DNA of 64,000 nucleotides from an uncultured bacterium (lineage in GTDB: Bacteria; Planctomycetota; GCA-002687715), in the NCBI GenBank assembly GCA_902826835.1, contig CADEGH010000018.1, positions 1 through 64,000 on the forward strand, given 5' to 3'. Of this stretch, positions 17,003-30,127 are shown in pieces. Within the stretch, counting starts at the first letter, position 1. Every line of letters begins with the position of its first letter. The translations under genes and the position numbers were made by a program. The notes under the pieces are model-generated. The model was not told the DNA's origin. It saw only the letters and a program-made list of their open reading frames with translations, and ran no database searches.

Positions 17003-19018
17003 TCAACCCTTACGGATGCGAGCCCCAAGTTTTTCTTCGCACATCACCATGATTTTGGCCATCTCCGCCTCGACGGCTTCGGCGGTCAGCGTTTCGGAAT
17101 CGGAACGGAAGGTGAACCTGAGCGTCCAGCTCTTCATCCCCTCCCCCAAGTTCTTGCCTCGGTAGAGGTCGACCAGTTCGAATCCCTCGAGCCCGCTCGC
17201 CCCGACGCTCAAGAGCGCGCGCTCGAAACGAGAGTAGGGGGTCGCGTCGGCCACATCGACGGTCAGATCACGCGTCGACGCGGGGAACCGCGGCAACCCC
17301 CCAAAACCTTTCCACTCCCGCTTGAGAGCGCGCACCGCTTCGAGGTCCAGCTCCCAATAGACGGGGGCATCCTTCAGTCCGAACTCCTGAACTAGCTTGC
17401 GCGCGGGTCGGCCGAAGACGGCGATGCGGCGCGCACCGACCAGGACGGATGCCCGCTGGCCGAGTTCCAGGACGGCGTCGTCGGCAACGCCGATCTCGCA
17501 TCCGATTCCGTGCGGTTCGAGAAGGCGGTCCAGAGTGAATCGTGCGTCTCGAAGATTGCCATCGATCAAACCGGCGAGGACCGGCAGTTCCTGGACGCCT
17601 CCGCTCGAAGTCTCGAGCGCATGCAAATTGGCGACCTCGAAGATCCACAGGTCCCGGTTGCCCTGATCGGCGTTGTGTTTGCGAACCCGAAGGAGGCTCC
17701 CGAGCGGGCTGCGCCGCAATCCGCTCTCGCCGCTCCGAATCGGGGCCCGCACCGACAACCCCTCACCGTCCAAGAGAAAGCGCGCCTCGCTGGCCGCGCC
17801 TTCTTTCACGAAGTCCGGAGTGAGCACTTCGGTGTAGCCGAGGGTCACCAACCGGTCGCGGAGATCCTCGCGAATCTCCCGATTCGGATGCGGGCGGATC
17901 ATCCGCACCGGCATGCGCGGCTCCGAGGAGAGGGCACTCAGGTCCGAGAGGCGCACCACCTCCTCCACCAGGTCGATTTCGCGAGTGAGGTCGCGCCGGA
18001 AGCTCGGCGGAGTGCAGAGCAAGAGCCCCGACCGCTCGTGAACCGCGACTCCGAGTGCCGTGAGCCGGTGGCGGATCGTGTCCTCGGACACTTCCGCCCC
18101 CAAGACTCGACTGACCCGAGTCGGCCTGAGCGCAATCGCCGCCGGAGTCTCTCCCGGCCCCCCGAGGTCGATCTCGGTGGTACAGAGGGTGCCACCGGCG
18201 ACTTCCATGATGAGGCGGGCAGCGCGCTCCGAGGCGATCAAACTCCGCGCGCGGTCGATGCCTCGCTCGAATCGGTAGCTCGCGTCGGAGCGCAATTGAT
18301 GATGACGCGCCGACCGACGGATTCCCCCGGGCGCAAAGAACGCGGACTCGAGCGCGATCCGTTGGGTCGCATTCGAGACTTCGGACTCGCGTCCGCCCAT
18401 GATCCCGGCCAGACCCACCGGTCCTGCCGTATCGGCGATGACGAGATCCTCGGCGCGGAGCACGATAGTCGTCCCGTTGAGGAGGTCGAGCTTCTCACCG
18501 GCCCGGGCTCGCCGCGCTTCTATGGTCGCACCGCGGAGTCGATCCAGATCAAAGGCGTGCAGGGGCTGGCCGCACTCCCAAAGCACGAAATTGGTGACGT
18601 CGACCACATTGTTCACGGGTCGAAGCCCGATCGCGGTCAACCGTTTCACGAGCCACTCGGGAGAGGGCGCAACCTTCACGCCTTCGATCACGCGGACGGT
18701 GAGGCGCGGACAAAGATCCGGCGCGCCCAGCTTGACCGAACAAACCTCGGCGGTGGGTCGCCCCCTCGCCACTGCGATGGACTCGGGAAGCACGAGCGTG
18801 GCTCCGGTGACCGCCGCCACTTCTCGCGCCAGGCCCCCGTGACAGAGTTCATCGGGGCGATTGCTCGTCACTCCCGCTTCGAGGATCCAGTCGTCACCGG
18901 CCGAAACCAGGTGAGACTCCACCTCGGTTCCGGAGAAGGTCAAGACGTCGGCCATCTGCTGGGGCGTCAGCCGCACCTGCGGAAGGTAGTCCATGATCCA
19001 CTGGAAACTAGCCTTCAC
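17003..19018 (-). CDS. pheT: Phenylalanyl-tRNA synthetase beta subunit, short form
   Basis: This subunit pairs with PheS to charge tRNA-Phe. The GTG at 19018 overlaps the pheS stop as GTGA; the long frame upstream of it is a shadow of pheS. The protein has 671 residues, against about 795 in E. coli. The N-terminus reads LTFSGTEVESHLVSAGDDW and then passes straight to VTSNRPDELCHG, where E. coli has about 110 residues of the OB-fold tRNA-binding domain in between. The B3/B4 editing domain, the B5 domain, the core (for example FGLKDAPVYWELDLEAVRAL) and the C-terminal anticodon-binding ferredoxin-like domain (PRFPASTRDLTV onward) are all present. The deletion is clean and in frame. Confidence 0.96.
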   Translation of the reverse strand: MKASFQWIMDYLPQVRLTPQQMADVLTFSGTEVESHLVSAGDDWILEAGVTSNRPDELCHGGLAREVAAVTGATLVLPESIAVARGRPTAEVCSVKLGAPDLCPRLTVRVIEGVKVAPSPEWLVKRLTAIGLRPVNNVVDVTNFVLWECGQPLHAFDLDRLRGATIEARRARAGEKLDLLNGTTIVLRAEDLVIADTAGPVGLAGIMGGRESEVSNATQRIALESAFFAPGGIRRSARHHQLRSDASYRFERGIDRARSLIASERAARLIMEVAGGTLCTTEIDLGGPGETPAAIALRPTRVSRVLGAEVSEDTIRHRLTALGVAVHERSGLLLCTPPSFRRDLTREIDLVEEVVRLSDLSALSSEPRMPVRMIRPHPNREIREDLRDRLVTLGYTEVLTPDFVKEGAASEARFLLDGEGLSVRAPIRSGESGLRRSPLGSLLRVRKHNADQGNRDLWIFEVANLHALETSSGGVQELPVLAGLIDGNLRDARFTLDRLLEPHGIGCEIGVADDAVLELGQRASVLVGARRIAVFGRPARKLVQEFGLKDAPVYWELDLEAVRALKREWKGFGGLPRFPASTRDLTVDVADATPYSRFERALLSVGASGLEGFELVDLYRGKNLGEGMKSWTLRFTFRSDSETLTAEAVEAEMAKIMVMCEEKLGARIRKG

Positions 19019-20031
19019 GACGCTCCCTCCATCTGCTGGAGGAATCGAAGGTCGTTCTCCGTGAACAAGCGGATGTCCTTCACTCCGAAGCGACGCATCG
19101 CCAATCGCTCCAGGCCCAGGCCGAACGCGAACCCACTCCACTCTTCGGGGTCGAGGCCGACCGCGGCGAGCACGGCGGGGTCGACCATGCCGGAGCCCCC
19201 GACTTCCATCCAACCTCGTCCAGGCATGCGCACGTCGATTTCGGCGCTTGGCTCCGTAAACGGGAAGAAGGAGGGACGCAGGCGGAGTTCGATCCCCTCC
19301 CCGAGCAGCGATTGGAAAAGACTGATGAGGGTCGCCTTCAGATCCGCCATGGACAAGTTGCGGTCGATCGCGAGCCCTTCGACCTGATGGAACATGTAGA
19401 AGTGGGTCGCATCCACTTCGTCGGGGCGAAACACGCGGCCGGGCGCGCACACCCGATAGGGGGGCTTTCGACTCCGGTCCCGCATGGTCCGGATCTGGAC
19501 GGTCGAAGTCTGAGACCGAAGGAGATACGGCACTCCGGCCAAGTAGAAATTGTCCGACTCGTCGCGGGCTGGGTGGTCGGCGGGAATGTTGAGAGCCACG
19601 AAGTTGTGGAACTCGTCTTCGATCTCCGGGCCCTCGGTCGGTTCGAACCCGAGCGAGCCCAAGACCTGCACCACCCGCCGTTCCATGCGCGTCAGGGGAT
19701 GCAACCGGCCAACCCGACCTCCGACTCCGGGAAGGCTGATGTCCTCCCCGAGCGACGCCAGGGTCGCGGGACCGAGGAGCGCCGATTGCTCCGCGAGCAG
19801 CGCCTCCAACTCGATCTTGAGGACGTTGATCGCCTGGCCGACTTCCCGCTTTTGGTCCTTGGCAGCCGAAGCGAGAAGTCCCATCAACTTCGGGAGAGAT
19901 CCGGTCTTGCCGAAGATGGAGCTCTTCGCCTTGGCGAGAGACTCGGCGGTGACCGCACCCCGCAATTCCGAGCGGGCCTCCTCGCCGACCCGACGGATCG
20001 TCTCTAGAGGCCCCGGCTCGGAAGCGTTCAT
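19015..20031 (-). CDS. pheS: Phenylalanyl-tRNA synthetase alpha subunit
   Basis: This is the class II catalytic subunit, with 338 residues. The N-terminal coiled-coil region is followed by the catalytic core with GFEPTEGPEIEDEFHNF, PADHPARD and motif 3 GFAFGLGLERLAM. The ATG at 20031 shares a base with the rplT stop (TGATG). The longer upstream frame overlaps rplT and is rejected. The end overlaps the pheT start as GTGA, so the two subunits should be made in matched amounts. Confidence 0.97.
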   Translation of the reverse strand: MNASEPGPLETIRRVGEEARSELRGAVTAESLAKAKSSIFGKTGSLPKLMGLLASAAKDQKREVGQAINVLKIELEALLAEQSALLGPATLASLGEDISLPGVGGRVGRLHPLTRMERRVVQVLGSLGFEPTEGPEIEDEFHNFVALNIPADHPARDESDNFYLAGVPYLLRSQTSTVQIRTMRDRSRKPPYRVCAPGRVFRPDEVDATHFYMFHQVEGLAIDRNLSMADLKATLISLFQSLLGEGIELRLRPSFFPFTEPSAEIDVRMPGRGWMEVGGSGMVDPAVLAAVGLDPEEWSGFAFGLGLERLAMRRFGVKDIRLFTENDLRFLQQMEGAS

Positions 20032-20384
20032 CAGCCGACGGCCTTCTTCGCGGTCTCGACCAGAGCGGCGAAGCCCTTGGGATCGTGGATGGCAAGCTCC
20101 GAGAGCTGCTTGCGGTCGATGACCACACCGGCCTTCTTCAGGCCCGACATGAGCTTCGAATAGGTCATGCCCAAGGGGCGCGACGCCGCGCTGATGCGCA
20201 AGATCCACAGGCGGCGGAAGTCGCGCTTCTTCAGGCGGCGGTGAATCTTCGCGTAGCGGTCGGCCCGCTGGGTGAATTCCCGAGCAATCCGGTAGAGCTT
20301 GCTCTTAGACCCGCGGTAGCCCTTGGCCCGCTTGAGGATACGCTTGACGCGACGCTTTCTCGGAACACCACTGACAGCTCTCAT
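20031..20384 (-). CDS. rplT: 50S ribosomal protein L20
   Basis: This 117-residue basic protein binds 23S rRNA early in 50S assembly. The conserved N-terminal [19 protein letters not shown] and [19 protein letters not shown]-like central helix are evident. In other bacteria L20 represses its own operon. The 97-bp gap upstream contains a small hairpin (CCGAC...GTCGG around 20430-20455) that could be relevant, though it is not proven to be an L20 site. Confidence 0.97.
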   Translation of the reverse strand: MRAVSGVPRKRRVKRILKRAKGYRGSKSKLYRIAREFTQRADRYAKIHRRLKKRDFRRLWILRISAASRPLGMTYSKLMSGLKKAGVVIDRKQLSELAIHDPKGFAALVETAKKAVG

Positions 20385-20481
20385 CTTCGATCACTCCGCG
20401 CGGTCACCGGAAGGGTGCTCGCGATGCAAGTCCGACGGGGTTTTTCCAGTCGGCGATTCCATAGGGGGTAAGCCGGGAACA

Positions 20482-20676
20482 TCAACCGCGCAGGAGATTC
20501 TCCACGGTCTTCTTGTCGGCCTTGGACACGAGCGTGCCCTTCCGAAGCTTGCGAACCCGCTTTCCGCTGAAGCTCACCATGAGATGGCTCTTGCCGGATC
20601 GGGTGCGTTTGATTTTGCCCGTGCCCGTCACGCGGAAGCGCTTGCGGGCCGCTTTGTTGGTCTTGAGTTTCGGCAT
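20482..20676 (-). CDS. rpmI: 50S ribosomal protein L35
   Basis: This 64-residue basic ribosomal protein begins MPKLKTNKAARKRFRVTGTG, the standard L35 N-terminus, and has a normal length. It lies between infC and rplT in the classical order. The gap to infC is 19 bp and the gap to rplT is 97 bp. Confidence 0.97.
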   Translation of the reverse strand: MPKLKTNKAARKRFRVTGTGKIKRTRSGKSHLMVSFSGKRVRKLRKGTLVSKADKKTVENLLRG

Positions 20677-20695
20677 GTTTTTCCTTCCACTCCCC

Positions 20696-21250
20696 TCAGG
20701 ATCGGCGGGGCAGCGGATTCATGATCATCACCATGCGCTTACCGTCGAGCCGGGGTGGACGCTCCACCTTGGCCAGGGTGGCCAGCTCTTGGGCGATGCG
20801 CTGAAGAAGTTTCAATCCGATTTCGGAGTGCACGACCTGCCGTCCTTTGAACTGCAGCATGACACTCACTTTGTTGCCTTCCTCGAGCCACCCGCGGGCC
20901 TGCCGCAACTTGGTCTCGAGGTCGTGATCTTCGGTCTGGGGGCGCACGCGAAGTTCTTTCACTTCGATGACGTGCTGCTTCTTGCGGGAGTCGGTGGCCT
21001 TCTTCTTGGACTCGTACTTGAATCGTCCGTAGTCCATGATGCGGCAGACCGGAGGAACCGCCGTGGGGCTGATTTCCACCAAGTCGAAGCCGCGTTCACG
21101 GGCCAGAGCTCTAGCCTGATCCGCGGTCATCACGCCCATCTGCTCGTTGTTTTCGTCGAGCAGTCGGACCTCGGGAACCCGGATCATGTGATTGATTCGG
21201 TGCAGCGGACGTGGTGGGCCTCCTCGGCCCCGATCCATCGGTCCGTTCAC
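20696..21250 (-). CDS. infC: Translation initiation factor IF-3
   Basis: This factor binds the 30S subunit and checks start-codon choice. It has 184 residues. The hallmarks RVPEVRLLDENNEQMG, PPVCRIMDYGRFKYE and KELRVRPQTEDHDLETK are all clear. The called start is GTG at 21250, after GGGGTGAACGCTC; the first family-conserved residue comes about 20 codons later, so an internal ATG is possible. Many bacteria use a rare start codon for infC as part of autoregulation, and a GTG would be a mild form of that. Confidence 0.95.
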   Translation of the reverse strand: MNGPMDRGRGGPPRPLHRINHMIRVPEVRLLDENNEQMGVMTADQARALARERGFDLVEISPTAVPPVCRIMDYGRFKYESKKKATDSRKKQHVIEVKELRVRPQTEDHDLETKLRQARGWLEEGNKVSVMLQFKGRQVVHSEIGLKLLQRIAQELATLAKVERPPRLDGKRMVMIMNPLPRRS

Positions 21251-21272
21251 GAGCGTTCACCCCAGGTCAACA

Positions 21273-23210
21273 TCATTGTTTGCGATTCTCCTGATCACGG
21301 AAGAGTTCGAGCAGCCGGTCGATCGAGATACTCCCTCGGTCGATGTCCGGTCGCTCCCTGAGCGCCACGGTCTGGTCCGCAATTTCCTTCGCGCCGACGA
21401 CCAGCACGTAGGGAATGCGCGCCAAGCGGGCGTCCCGGATCTTCGCTCCGGTCTTGGAATTCGAGAAGTCCTCGTCCACCCGGAAGCCGGCCTCGCTCAG
21501 GCGAGCGGTCAGACTTTGCGCGTAGGGAACGTGGTCGTCGTTGATGGTCAAAACCCGCGCCTGCACCGGCGAGAGCCAGAACGGGAACTGCCCGCTGTAG
21601 TGCTCGATGATGATGCCGATGAAACGCTCGAGCGACCCGAGGATGGCGCGGTGGATCATCACCGGCCTCGCCTCGGATCCTTCGGAGGTGATGTACTTGA
21701 GATCGAATCGTTCGGGCAGATTGAAGTCGAGTTGGATGGTTCCGAGCTGCCATTCGCGGCCGATCGCATCCAGCACTCGGAAGTCGATCTTCGGCCCGTA
21801 GAAGGCGCCATCGCCCGGATTGATCGTGTAGTTCACGCCGCTGGCCTGGAGCGCTCCCGCCAAGGCCGATTCCGCCTTCTCCCACACCTCGGCCGACCCG
21901 ATCGAGGCGGCGGGGCGAGTGCTCAGGGCCACCCGCACCTCCGGGAATCCGAACAGGCCGTAGACCTCGTTGATCATGGCCAAGAGCCGCCCGACTTCGG
22001 CCTGGATCTGCTCCGGCGCCGCGAAGATGTGGGCGTCGTCTTGGCAGAAGGTGCGCACTCGAGTGAGTCCGGCGGTGGCGCCCGAACGTTCGTAGCGGTG
22101 GAGTCGACCGAAGTCGGCAATGCGCAAGGGTAGTTCGCGGTAGGAGCGACGCTCCATCCCGAAGATGAACGTATGCGACGGGCAGTTCATGGGCTTCACC
22201 GCGCACTCGCGCTCGTCGATGATGGTGAAGTACATGTTCTCTTTGTAATGCTCGTAGTGGCCGGAGGTGTGCCAAAGCTGCGAGTCGAAGACCTGCGGAG
22301 TGATGACTTCCTGGTACCCGTAGCGGACATACAAGTCCCGCATGAGGCGAACGAGCCGGTTGTAGATGACCGTGCCCTTCGGCAGGAAGAACGGGCTGGC
22401 CGGGGCCACCGGGTGCATCATGAAGAGCCCGAGCTCTTTGCCCAGCTTGCGGTGGTCTCGCTTCTCGGCCTCCTCGATCCGATGCAGGTACTCCTTCAAG
22501 TCCTTTTCGCGCGCGAAGGCCGTGCCGTAGATGCGCTGCAACATCGCGTTGTTTTCGTCGCCTCGCCAATAGGCGCCAGCAGTGCGCAGCAGCTTGAACG
22601 CCTTGACGTAGCCGGTCGAAGGGACGTGCGGTCCCCGGCACAGATCTTCGAACTGACCGTGCCGGTAAAAGGTGACTTCCTCCCCGATCGGCAGGCCGTC
22701 GAGAATTTCCGCCTTGTAAACATCGCCGTGGTCACGAGCCTTGCGGGTCTCGTCGGCCCGATCCACCGAGCAGCGTTCGAACGGGCGATCCTCCTTCACG
22801 ATCTTGGCCATGGCGGCTTCGATCTTTGGAAGGTCGTCCGGAGTGATCCGGTGCGCTAGGTCGACGTCGTAGTAGAAGCCCTCTTCGGTCGCCGGTCCGA
22901 TCGCCAACTTGGTGTCCGGCCAAAGGCTCAGCAGAGCGTCCGCCAGGATGTGCGCGGCAGAGTGACGGATGACCTGCCAGCCGTCTTTCGAGTCGGCAGT
23001 CACGATTTCCAGGCGGGCATCGCGGCGGAGGGGCGTGCGGAGATCCAGGATCGCGCCTTGGCCGTCGATACGACCGCCGACGCAGGCTTTGCCGAGGCCT
23101 TCTCCGATCGAAAAGGCCACTTCACGGATCGTGGTCCCAAGCGCAAAGCTGCGCGGGACCCCATCCTTGAGGGTCACGGAAATGACCCCAGAAGTGTTGG
23201 TTTCTGGCAT
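21273..23210 (-). CDS. thrS: Threonyl-tRNA synthetase
   Basis: This is a class II synthetase of 645 residues in the usual order. It has an N-terminal TGS domain, an editing domain with HSAAHILADAL (zinc-type HxxxH) and a catalytic core with the zinc-ligand segment MNCPSH. It also has class II motif 2 RYERSGATAGLTRVR and a C-terminal anticodon-binding domain. It is the first gene of the thrS-infC-rpmI-rplT-pheS-pheT operon. The leader from the proposed promoter is about 157 nt, long enough for post-transcriptional control. Confidence 0.97.
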   Translation of the reverse strand: MPETNTSGVISVTLKDGVPRSFALGTTIREVAFSIGEGLGKACVGGRIDGQGAILDLRTPLRRDARLEIVTADSKDGWQVIRHSAAHILADALLSLWPDTKLAIGPATEEGFYYDVDLAHRITPDDLPKIEAAMAKIVKEDRPFERCSVDRADETRKARDHGDVYKAEILDGLPIGEEVTFYRHGQFEDLCRGPHVPSTGYVKAFKLLRTAGAYWRGDENNAMLQRIYGTAFAREKDLKEYLHRIEEAEKRDHRKLGKELGLFMMHPVAPASPFFLPKGTVIYNRLVRLMRDLYVRYGYQEVITPQVFDSQLWHTSGHYEHYKENMYFTIIDERECAVKPMNCPSHTFIFGMERRSYRELPLRIADFGRLHRYERSGATAGLTRVRTFCQDDAHIFAAPEQIQAEVGRLLAMINEVYGLFGFPEVRVALSTRPAASIGSAEVWEKAESALAGALQASGVNYTINPGDGAFYGPKIDFRVLDAIGREWQLGTIQLDFNLPERFDLKYITSEGSEARPVMIHRAILGSLERFIGIIIEHYSGQFPFWLSPVQARVLTINDDHVPYAQSLTARLSEAGFRVDEDFSNSKTGAKIRDARLARIPYVLVVGAKEIADQTVALRERPDIDRGSISIDRLLELFRDQENRKQ

Positions 23211-23373
23211 ACGCTCTCGTTTCCTGGCGCCCCAAGGACGCCTGCCCGGACCGAAGCCAGGGCGAACCGAGTCGGAATCGTGGGCCCGAGGGCCATCCGA
23301 CCGGAAAAGACCGCGAAGGTCGTCACGTGGCGATCAGGGCAGAGCGTCCCCCTGGCACCAACGCGCCTGGGGT

Positions 23374-23401
23374 CTTATCAGCGCCCCCGCCCGTCTGTCA
23401 A
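23374..23401 (-). promoter_or_regulatory. Promoter of the thrS translation operon
   Basis: On the minus strand a perfect TTGACA (23396-23401) is followed after 16 bases by GATAAG (23374-23379). The -35 box overlaps the aspS stop codon. The predicted start near 23367 leaves a leader of about 157 nt before thrS. Confidence 0.62.
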
Positions 23402-25167
23402 GGCTCGGGTGGTCCCCGCCGCTGGAACAGGATGCCGAGCTCATCGAGTTGGCGCTGGTCGGGAACCGACGGCGAGTCGGTCATGAGGCAGGAACCACTG
23501 GCCGTTTTCGGGAAGGCGATCGTGTCCCGGAGGGAGCTGGCCCCGGTCATGATCATGACCATTCGATCGATCCCGAGGGCGATCCCGCCGTGGGGCGGCG
23601 CCCCGTAGTCGAGGACCCGGAGGAACCACCCGAACTTGCCCTCGGCCTCTTCGCGGGTCAGGCCCACGTGCTCAAAAATGCGTGACTGAATTTCCGGTCG
23701 GTGGATGCGGATCGACCCGGAGGCGATCTCGTTTCCGTTCAGGACGAGGTCGTAGAGCACCCCGGTCACCTTCGACAAGTCCTCGCCCGGAGCGGGAAGT
23801 TCCTGTCTTGGTGCGGTGAACATGTGGTGCATCGCCTCCCATCGCTTTTCGTCGGGATTCCACGCGAAGAGAGGGAAGTCGGTAATCCACAGAAGGTGGG
23901 TCTTCGACCGATCGATCAGGTCCAACGCACGTCCGAAATGGAGGCGCACTTGCCCGATGGCGGTGAGGGCGATCTCGAAGCGGTCGGCCCCGAAGAGGAG
24001 CAGGTCGCCGGTTCTTGCGTTCAGTTTGGCCCGCAGAACTGCGAGTTCCGCCTCCGTGACGAACTTGGAGATTCCGCCCGTCGCTCCTCCGTCGGTGAGC
24101 TTCAGCCAGGCGAGCCCCTTTGCTCCGTACGACTTGGCCACCCCCTCCGCTTCATCGATGAGGCGGCGAGGGATCGCTTCCGCGTCGGGAATGCGCAGGA
24201 CGGGAATGCACCCATGGGGCTTGGCCAGGGCCTCCTGGAACACCCGAAAGTGACTCCCCCGCAACTCGTCGCTCACCATCGCCAACTCAAGCCCGAAGCG
24301 CGTATCGGGCTTGTCGCTGCCGTAGCGGGTCATCGCTTCGTGGTAGGTCAAGTGCGGGAACGGCGCCGACACTTTTTGTCCGAGCAGTTCGTCGTACAGG
24401 GTCATCATGAGGCGTTCGATGACCCGGAACACGTCCTCCTGGCGGACGAACGACATCTCGACGTCGAGCTGGGTGAATTCGGGTTGACGATCCGCGCGCA
24501 GATCTTCATCGCGGAAGCACTTGCAGATTTGGAAGTACCGGTCGAGCCCCGACACCATCAGCGTCTGTTTGAAGAGCTGAGGCGACTGCGGAAGACCGTA
24601 AACCGTGCCCGGCTGCACCCGGCTCGGCACCAGGAAGTCGCGCGCCCCTTCCGGTGAGGTTTTCATCAGGATCGGAGTCTCGATCTCGATGAATTGCTGA
24701 TCCTGCATGACCCGCCGGATGAGCCCCGTCATGCGCCCGCGGAACTCGATCGCGTTCAGGGCAGGCCGGCGTCGGAGGTCCAAGAAGCGATACTCAAGCC
24801 GCAATTCCTCGCGTGTCTTCGAATCGTCGACGATCTCGAAGGGCGGCGTCTTGCTGCGGTTCAGGAGTTCGACATCCAACGCCTCCACCTCGATTTCGCC
24901 CGTGGGCTTGGCGGCGTTCTTGGCGTCCCCCGGCCGCAGCCGGACCTGGCCGCCGACGGCGACGACAAACTCGGCGCGGAGTTCCCGGACGAGCGGGTGA
25001 CGCTCGGGATCGACCACCACTTGGGTGTAGCCGTAACGATCGCGGAGCTCCAAAAACAAAAGCCCGCCGTGGTCGCGGACGGAATCGACCCAACCGTTCA
25101 GGACCACCGACGATCCCGCATCCGACGCTCGAAGTTCTCCGCATGTGCGGGTGCGCTGCAGGCGCAT
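23398..25167 (-). CDS. aspS: Aspartyl-tRNA synthetase
   Basis: This is a bacterial-type AspRS of 589 residues. The N-terminal OB-fold anticodon domain includes GWVDSVRDHGGLLFLELRDRYG. The class II core has FRDEDLRADRQPEFTQLDVEMSF-like motif 2 and a GAD insertion domain, and it ends with GIALGIDRMVMIM as motif 3. Whether it also charges tRNA-Asn cannot be told from the sequence alone. It lies between the atp operon terminator and the thrS promoter and is probably its own transcription unit. Confidence 0.97.
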   Translation of the reverse strand: MRLQRTRTCGELRASDAGSSVVLNGWVDSVRDHGGLLFLELRDRYGYTQVVVDPERHPLVRELRAEFVVAVGGQVRLRPGDAKNAAKPTGEIEVEALDVELLNRSKTPPFEIVDDSKTREELRLEYRFLDLRRRPALNAIEFRGRMTGLIRRVMQDQQFIEIETPILMKTSPEGARDFLVPSRVQPGTVYGLPQSPQLFKQTLMVSGLDRYFQICKCFRDEDLRADRQPEFTQLDVEMSFVRQEDVFRVIERLMMTLYDELLGQKVSAPFPHLTYHEAMTRYGSDKPDTRFGLELAMVSDELRGSHFRVFQEALAKPHGCIPVLRIPDAEAIPRRLIDEAEGVAKSYGAKGLAWLKLTDGGATGGISKFVTEAELAVLRAKLNARTGDLLLFGADRFEIALTAIGQVRLHFGRALDLIDRSKTHLLWITDFPLFAWNPDEKRWEAMHHMFTAPRQELPAPGEDLSKVTGVLYDLVLNGNEIASGSIRIHRPEIQSRIFEHVGLTREEAEGKFGWFLRVLDYGAPPHGGIALGIDRMVMIMTGASSLRDTIAFPKTASGSCLMTDSPSVPDQRQLDELGILFQRRGPPEP

Positions 25168-25210
25168 GATTCAATCCTCCGCGGCCGTCCCGGGTTAGGG
25201 ATGGCGGACG

Positions 25211-25240
25211 ATGGTACGTGGAGATGCCCCGGCCAAAAAA
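25211..25240 (-). promoter_or_regulatory. Possible aspS promoter
   Basis: TACCAT (25211-25216, minus strand) matches the -10 box of two other promoters in the window. The -35 region, about 17 bases upstream, falls in the T-rich tail of the atp terminator and is weak (TTTTTG). It is offered because a terminator directly upstream means aspS needs its own start. Confidence 0.35.
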
Positions 25241-25274
25241 GGCGAGGCTGCGACCCCGAAGGATCGCAGCCTCG
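25235..25274 (-). terminator. Intrinsic terminator of the ATP synthase operon
   Basis: CGAGGCTGCGA (25243-25253) and TCGCAGCCTCG (25264-25274) form a perfect 11-bp stem with a 10-base loop. On the minus strand the stem is followed by CCTTTTTTGG (T6 at 25235-25240). It lies 24 bp after the atpC stop. It is the clearest rho-independent terminator in the window. Confidence 0.92.
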
Positions 25275-25297
25275 ATTCCGTCTTCTCGAGAAAGGTC

Positions 25298-25729
25298 TCA
25301 GGGATGCCGCGAGTCTCTCGCGGGCCTGAGGTCCCGCACGATTTTCTTGCGAACAAGGGCGCGGGCGAGAGCCGCCTCCGCCCGCACCAAGTCGAGGTCT
25401 CCGGCTTTGGACTTGAGGCGCTCGCGCGCCCGTCGCTCGGATTCCTCGGCCCGTTTCAGGTCGATGGTGTCTTCGGGCTCACCGACATCGGCAAGCACGC
25501 GGACGTGGTTGTGGGTGACCTCGACGAAGCCGTCGCCCAGCATGAGCCAGGACTTGGTTCCGTCCGCCTTCACCACCTTGGCCGGCCCGATTTCGAGGGT
25601 GGCGACCAAGGGGGCGTGGCCGGCCAAGACACTCATGGCACCGTCTTCGGCAGGCAGAGTGACACTCTGCACGTCGCCGTCGAACACCGTGCGTTCGGGA
25701 GTGATGACTTCGAGTCGAAAGACCTTCAT
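25298..25729 (-). CDS. atpC: ATP synthase epsilon subunit
   Basis: This F1 rotor subunit has 143 residues. The N-terminal beta-sandwich includes LPAEDGAMSVLAGHAPL, the conserved epsilon motif, followed by a C-terminal helical region. The ATG at 25729 is preferred because AAGGG lies at proper spacing. A GTG at 25735 that overlaps the atpD stop as GTGA is an alternative adding two residues. It is the last gene of the operon, followed by an intrinsic terminator. Confidence 0.95.
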   Translation of the reverse strand: MKVFRLEVITPERTVFDGDVQSVTLPAEDGAMSVLAGHAPLVATLEIGPAKVVKADGTKSWLMLGDGFVEVTHNHVRVLADVGEPEDTIDLKRAEESERRARERLKSKAGDLDLVRAEAALARALVRKKIVRDLRPARDSRHP

Positions 25730-25731
25730 GA

Positions 25732-28010
<2,279 letters not shown>

Positions 28011-28024
28011 GTGCGGTCACCGCC

Positions 28025-29533
<1,509 letters not shown>

Positions 29534-29563
29534 CGGTCACTCCGTAAGCCCAGGAACTCTTTC

Positions 29564-30118
29564 TCATGCCTTGGCGACCGGCGCTTCGCGCAGGCCACGG
29601 GCGATTCGATCCAGGCGACTCTGGATGCTCCCGTCGATGAGACGGGAGCCGATGAGGAAGCGGAGACCGCCCAGAAGCTCGGGCACGACGCGCGCCTCGA
29701 GCACGACCGGTTGACCGGTCGCCTCCGCAACCTTTTGTCGAATGGCCTCGGCCGTCTCCGCGGAAAGTGCGGAGGCGGACGACACCTCGACCCTGAGGAT
29801 TCCCGACCTCGCTTCGTGCACGTCGAGGTAGGTCCGGAAGAACTCCTTGAGCTCATCCGCCCTCCCGTTGCGCACCATCAACACCAGCGTGTTGCGAACG
29901 AGGTCGTGGCGGCCCCGCAAAGGTCCGCTCACGAGGGAATCCACTTTGACCTCGGGGCTGATGCGAGGGTGGAACAAGCGGGATACGAGGCCAGTGTCGG
30001 ACTCGAGGGCGACTTTCGTGCCCGCGAGGTCGGCGAGGACCAGGTCCAATAGGCCCGCTTCCTTGGCGGCGGAGTAGAGCGCCTCCGCGTACCTGATTGC
30101 CACACTTTGGTCAGCCAT
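29564..30118 (-). CDS. atpH: ATP synthase delta subunit
   Basis: This 184-residue subunit joins the peripheral stalk to F1. It has the N-terminal RYAEALYSAA motif of the delta/OSCP family and the C-terminal VVPELLGGLRFLIGSRLIDG segment. It starts 9 bp after atpF ends, as is usual. Confidence 0.95.
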   Translation of the reverse strand: MADQSVAIRYAEALYSAAKEAGLLDLVLADLAGTKVALESDTGLVSRLFHPRISPEVKVDSLVSGPLRGRHDLVRNTLVLMVRNGRADELKEFFRTYLDVHEARSGILRVEVSSASALSAETAEAIRQKVAEATGQPVVLEARVVPELLGGLRFLIGSRLIDGSIQSRLDRIARGLREAPVAKA

Positions 30119-30127
30119 GGGAGTCGC

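Noticed and set aside
17510-19387. 625-codon open frame on the plus strand
   Set aside because: It is antisense to pheT and pheS, with no ribosome-binding site and no family pattern.
19019-20128. N-terminal extension of the PheT frame (1,041-codon open frame)
   Set aside because: The added part lies inside pheS in another frame and has no PheT similarity. The GTG at 19018, with the GTGA overlap, is the natural start.
20430-20455. Hairpin upstream of rplT as an L20 autoregulatory site
   Set aside because: The stem is only about 5 bp and I cannot match it to the known L20-binding mimic, so it is not called as a feature.
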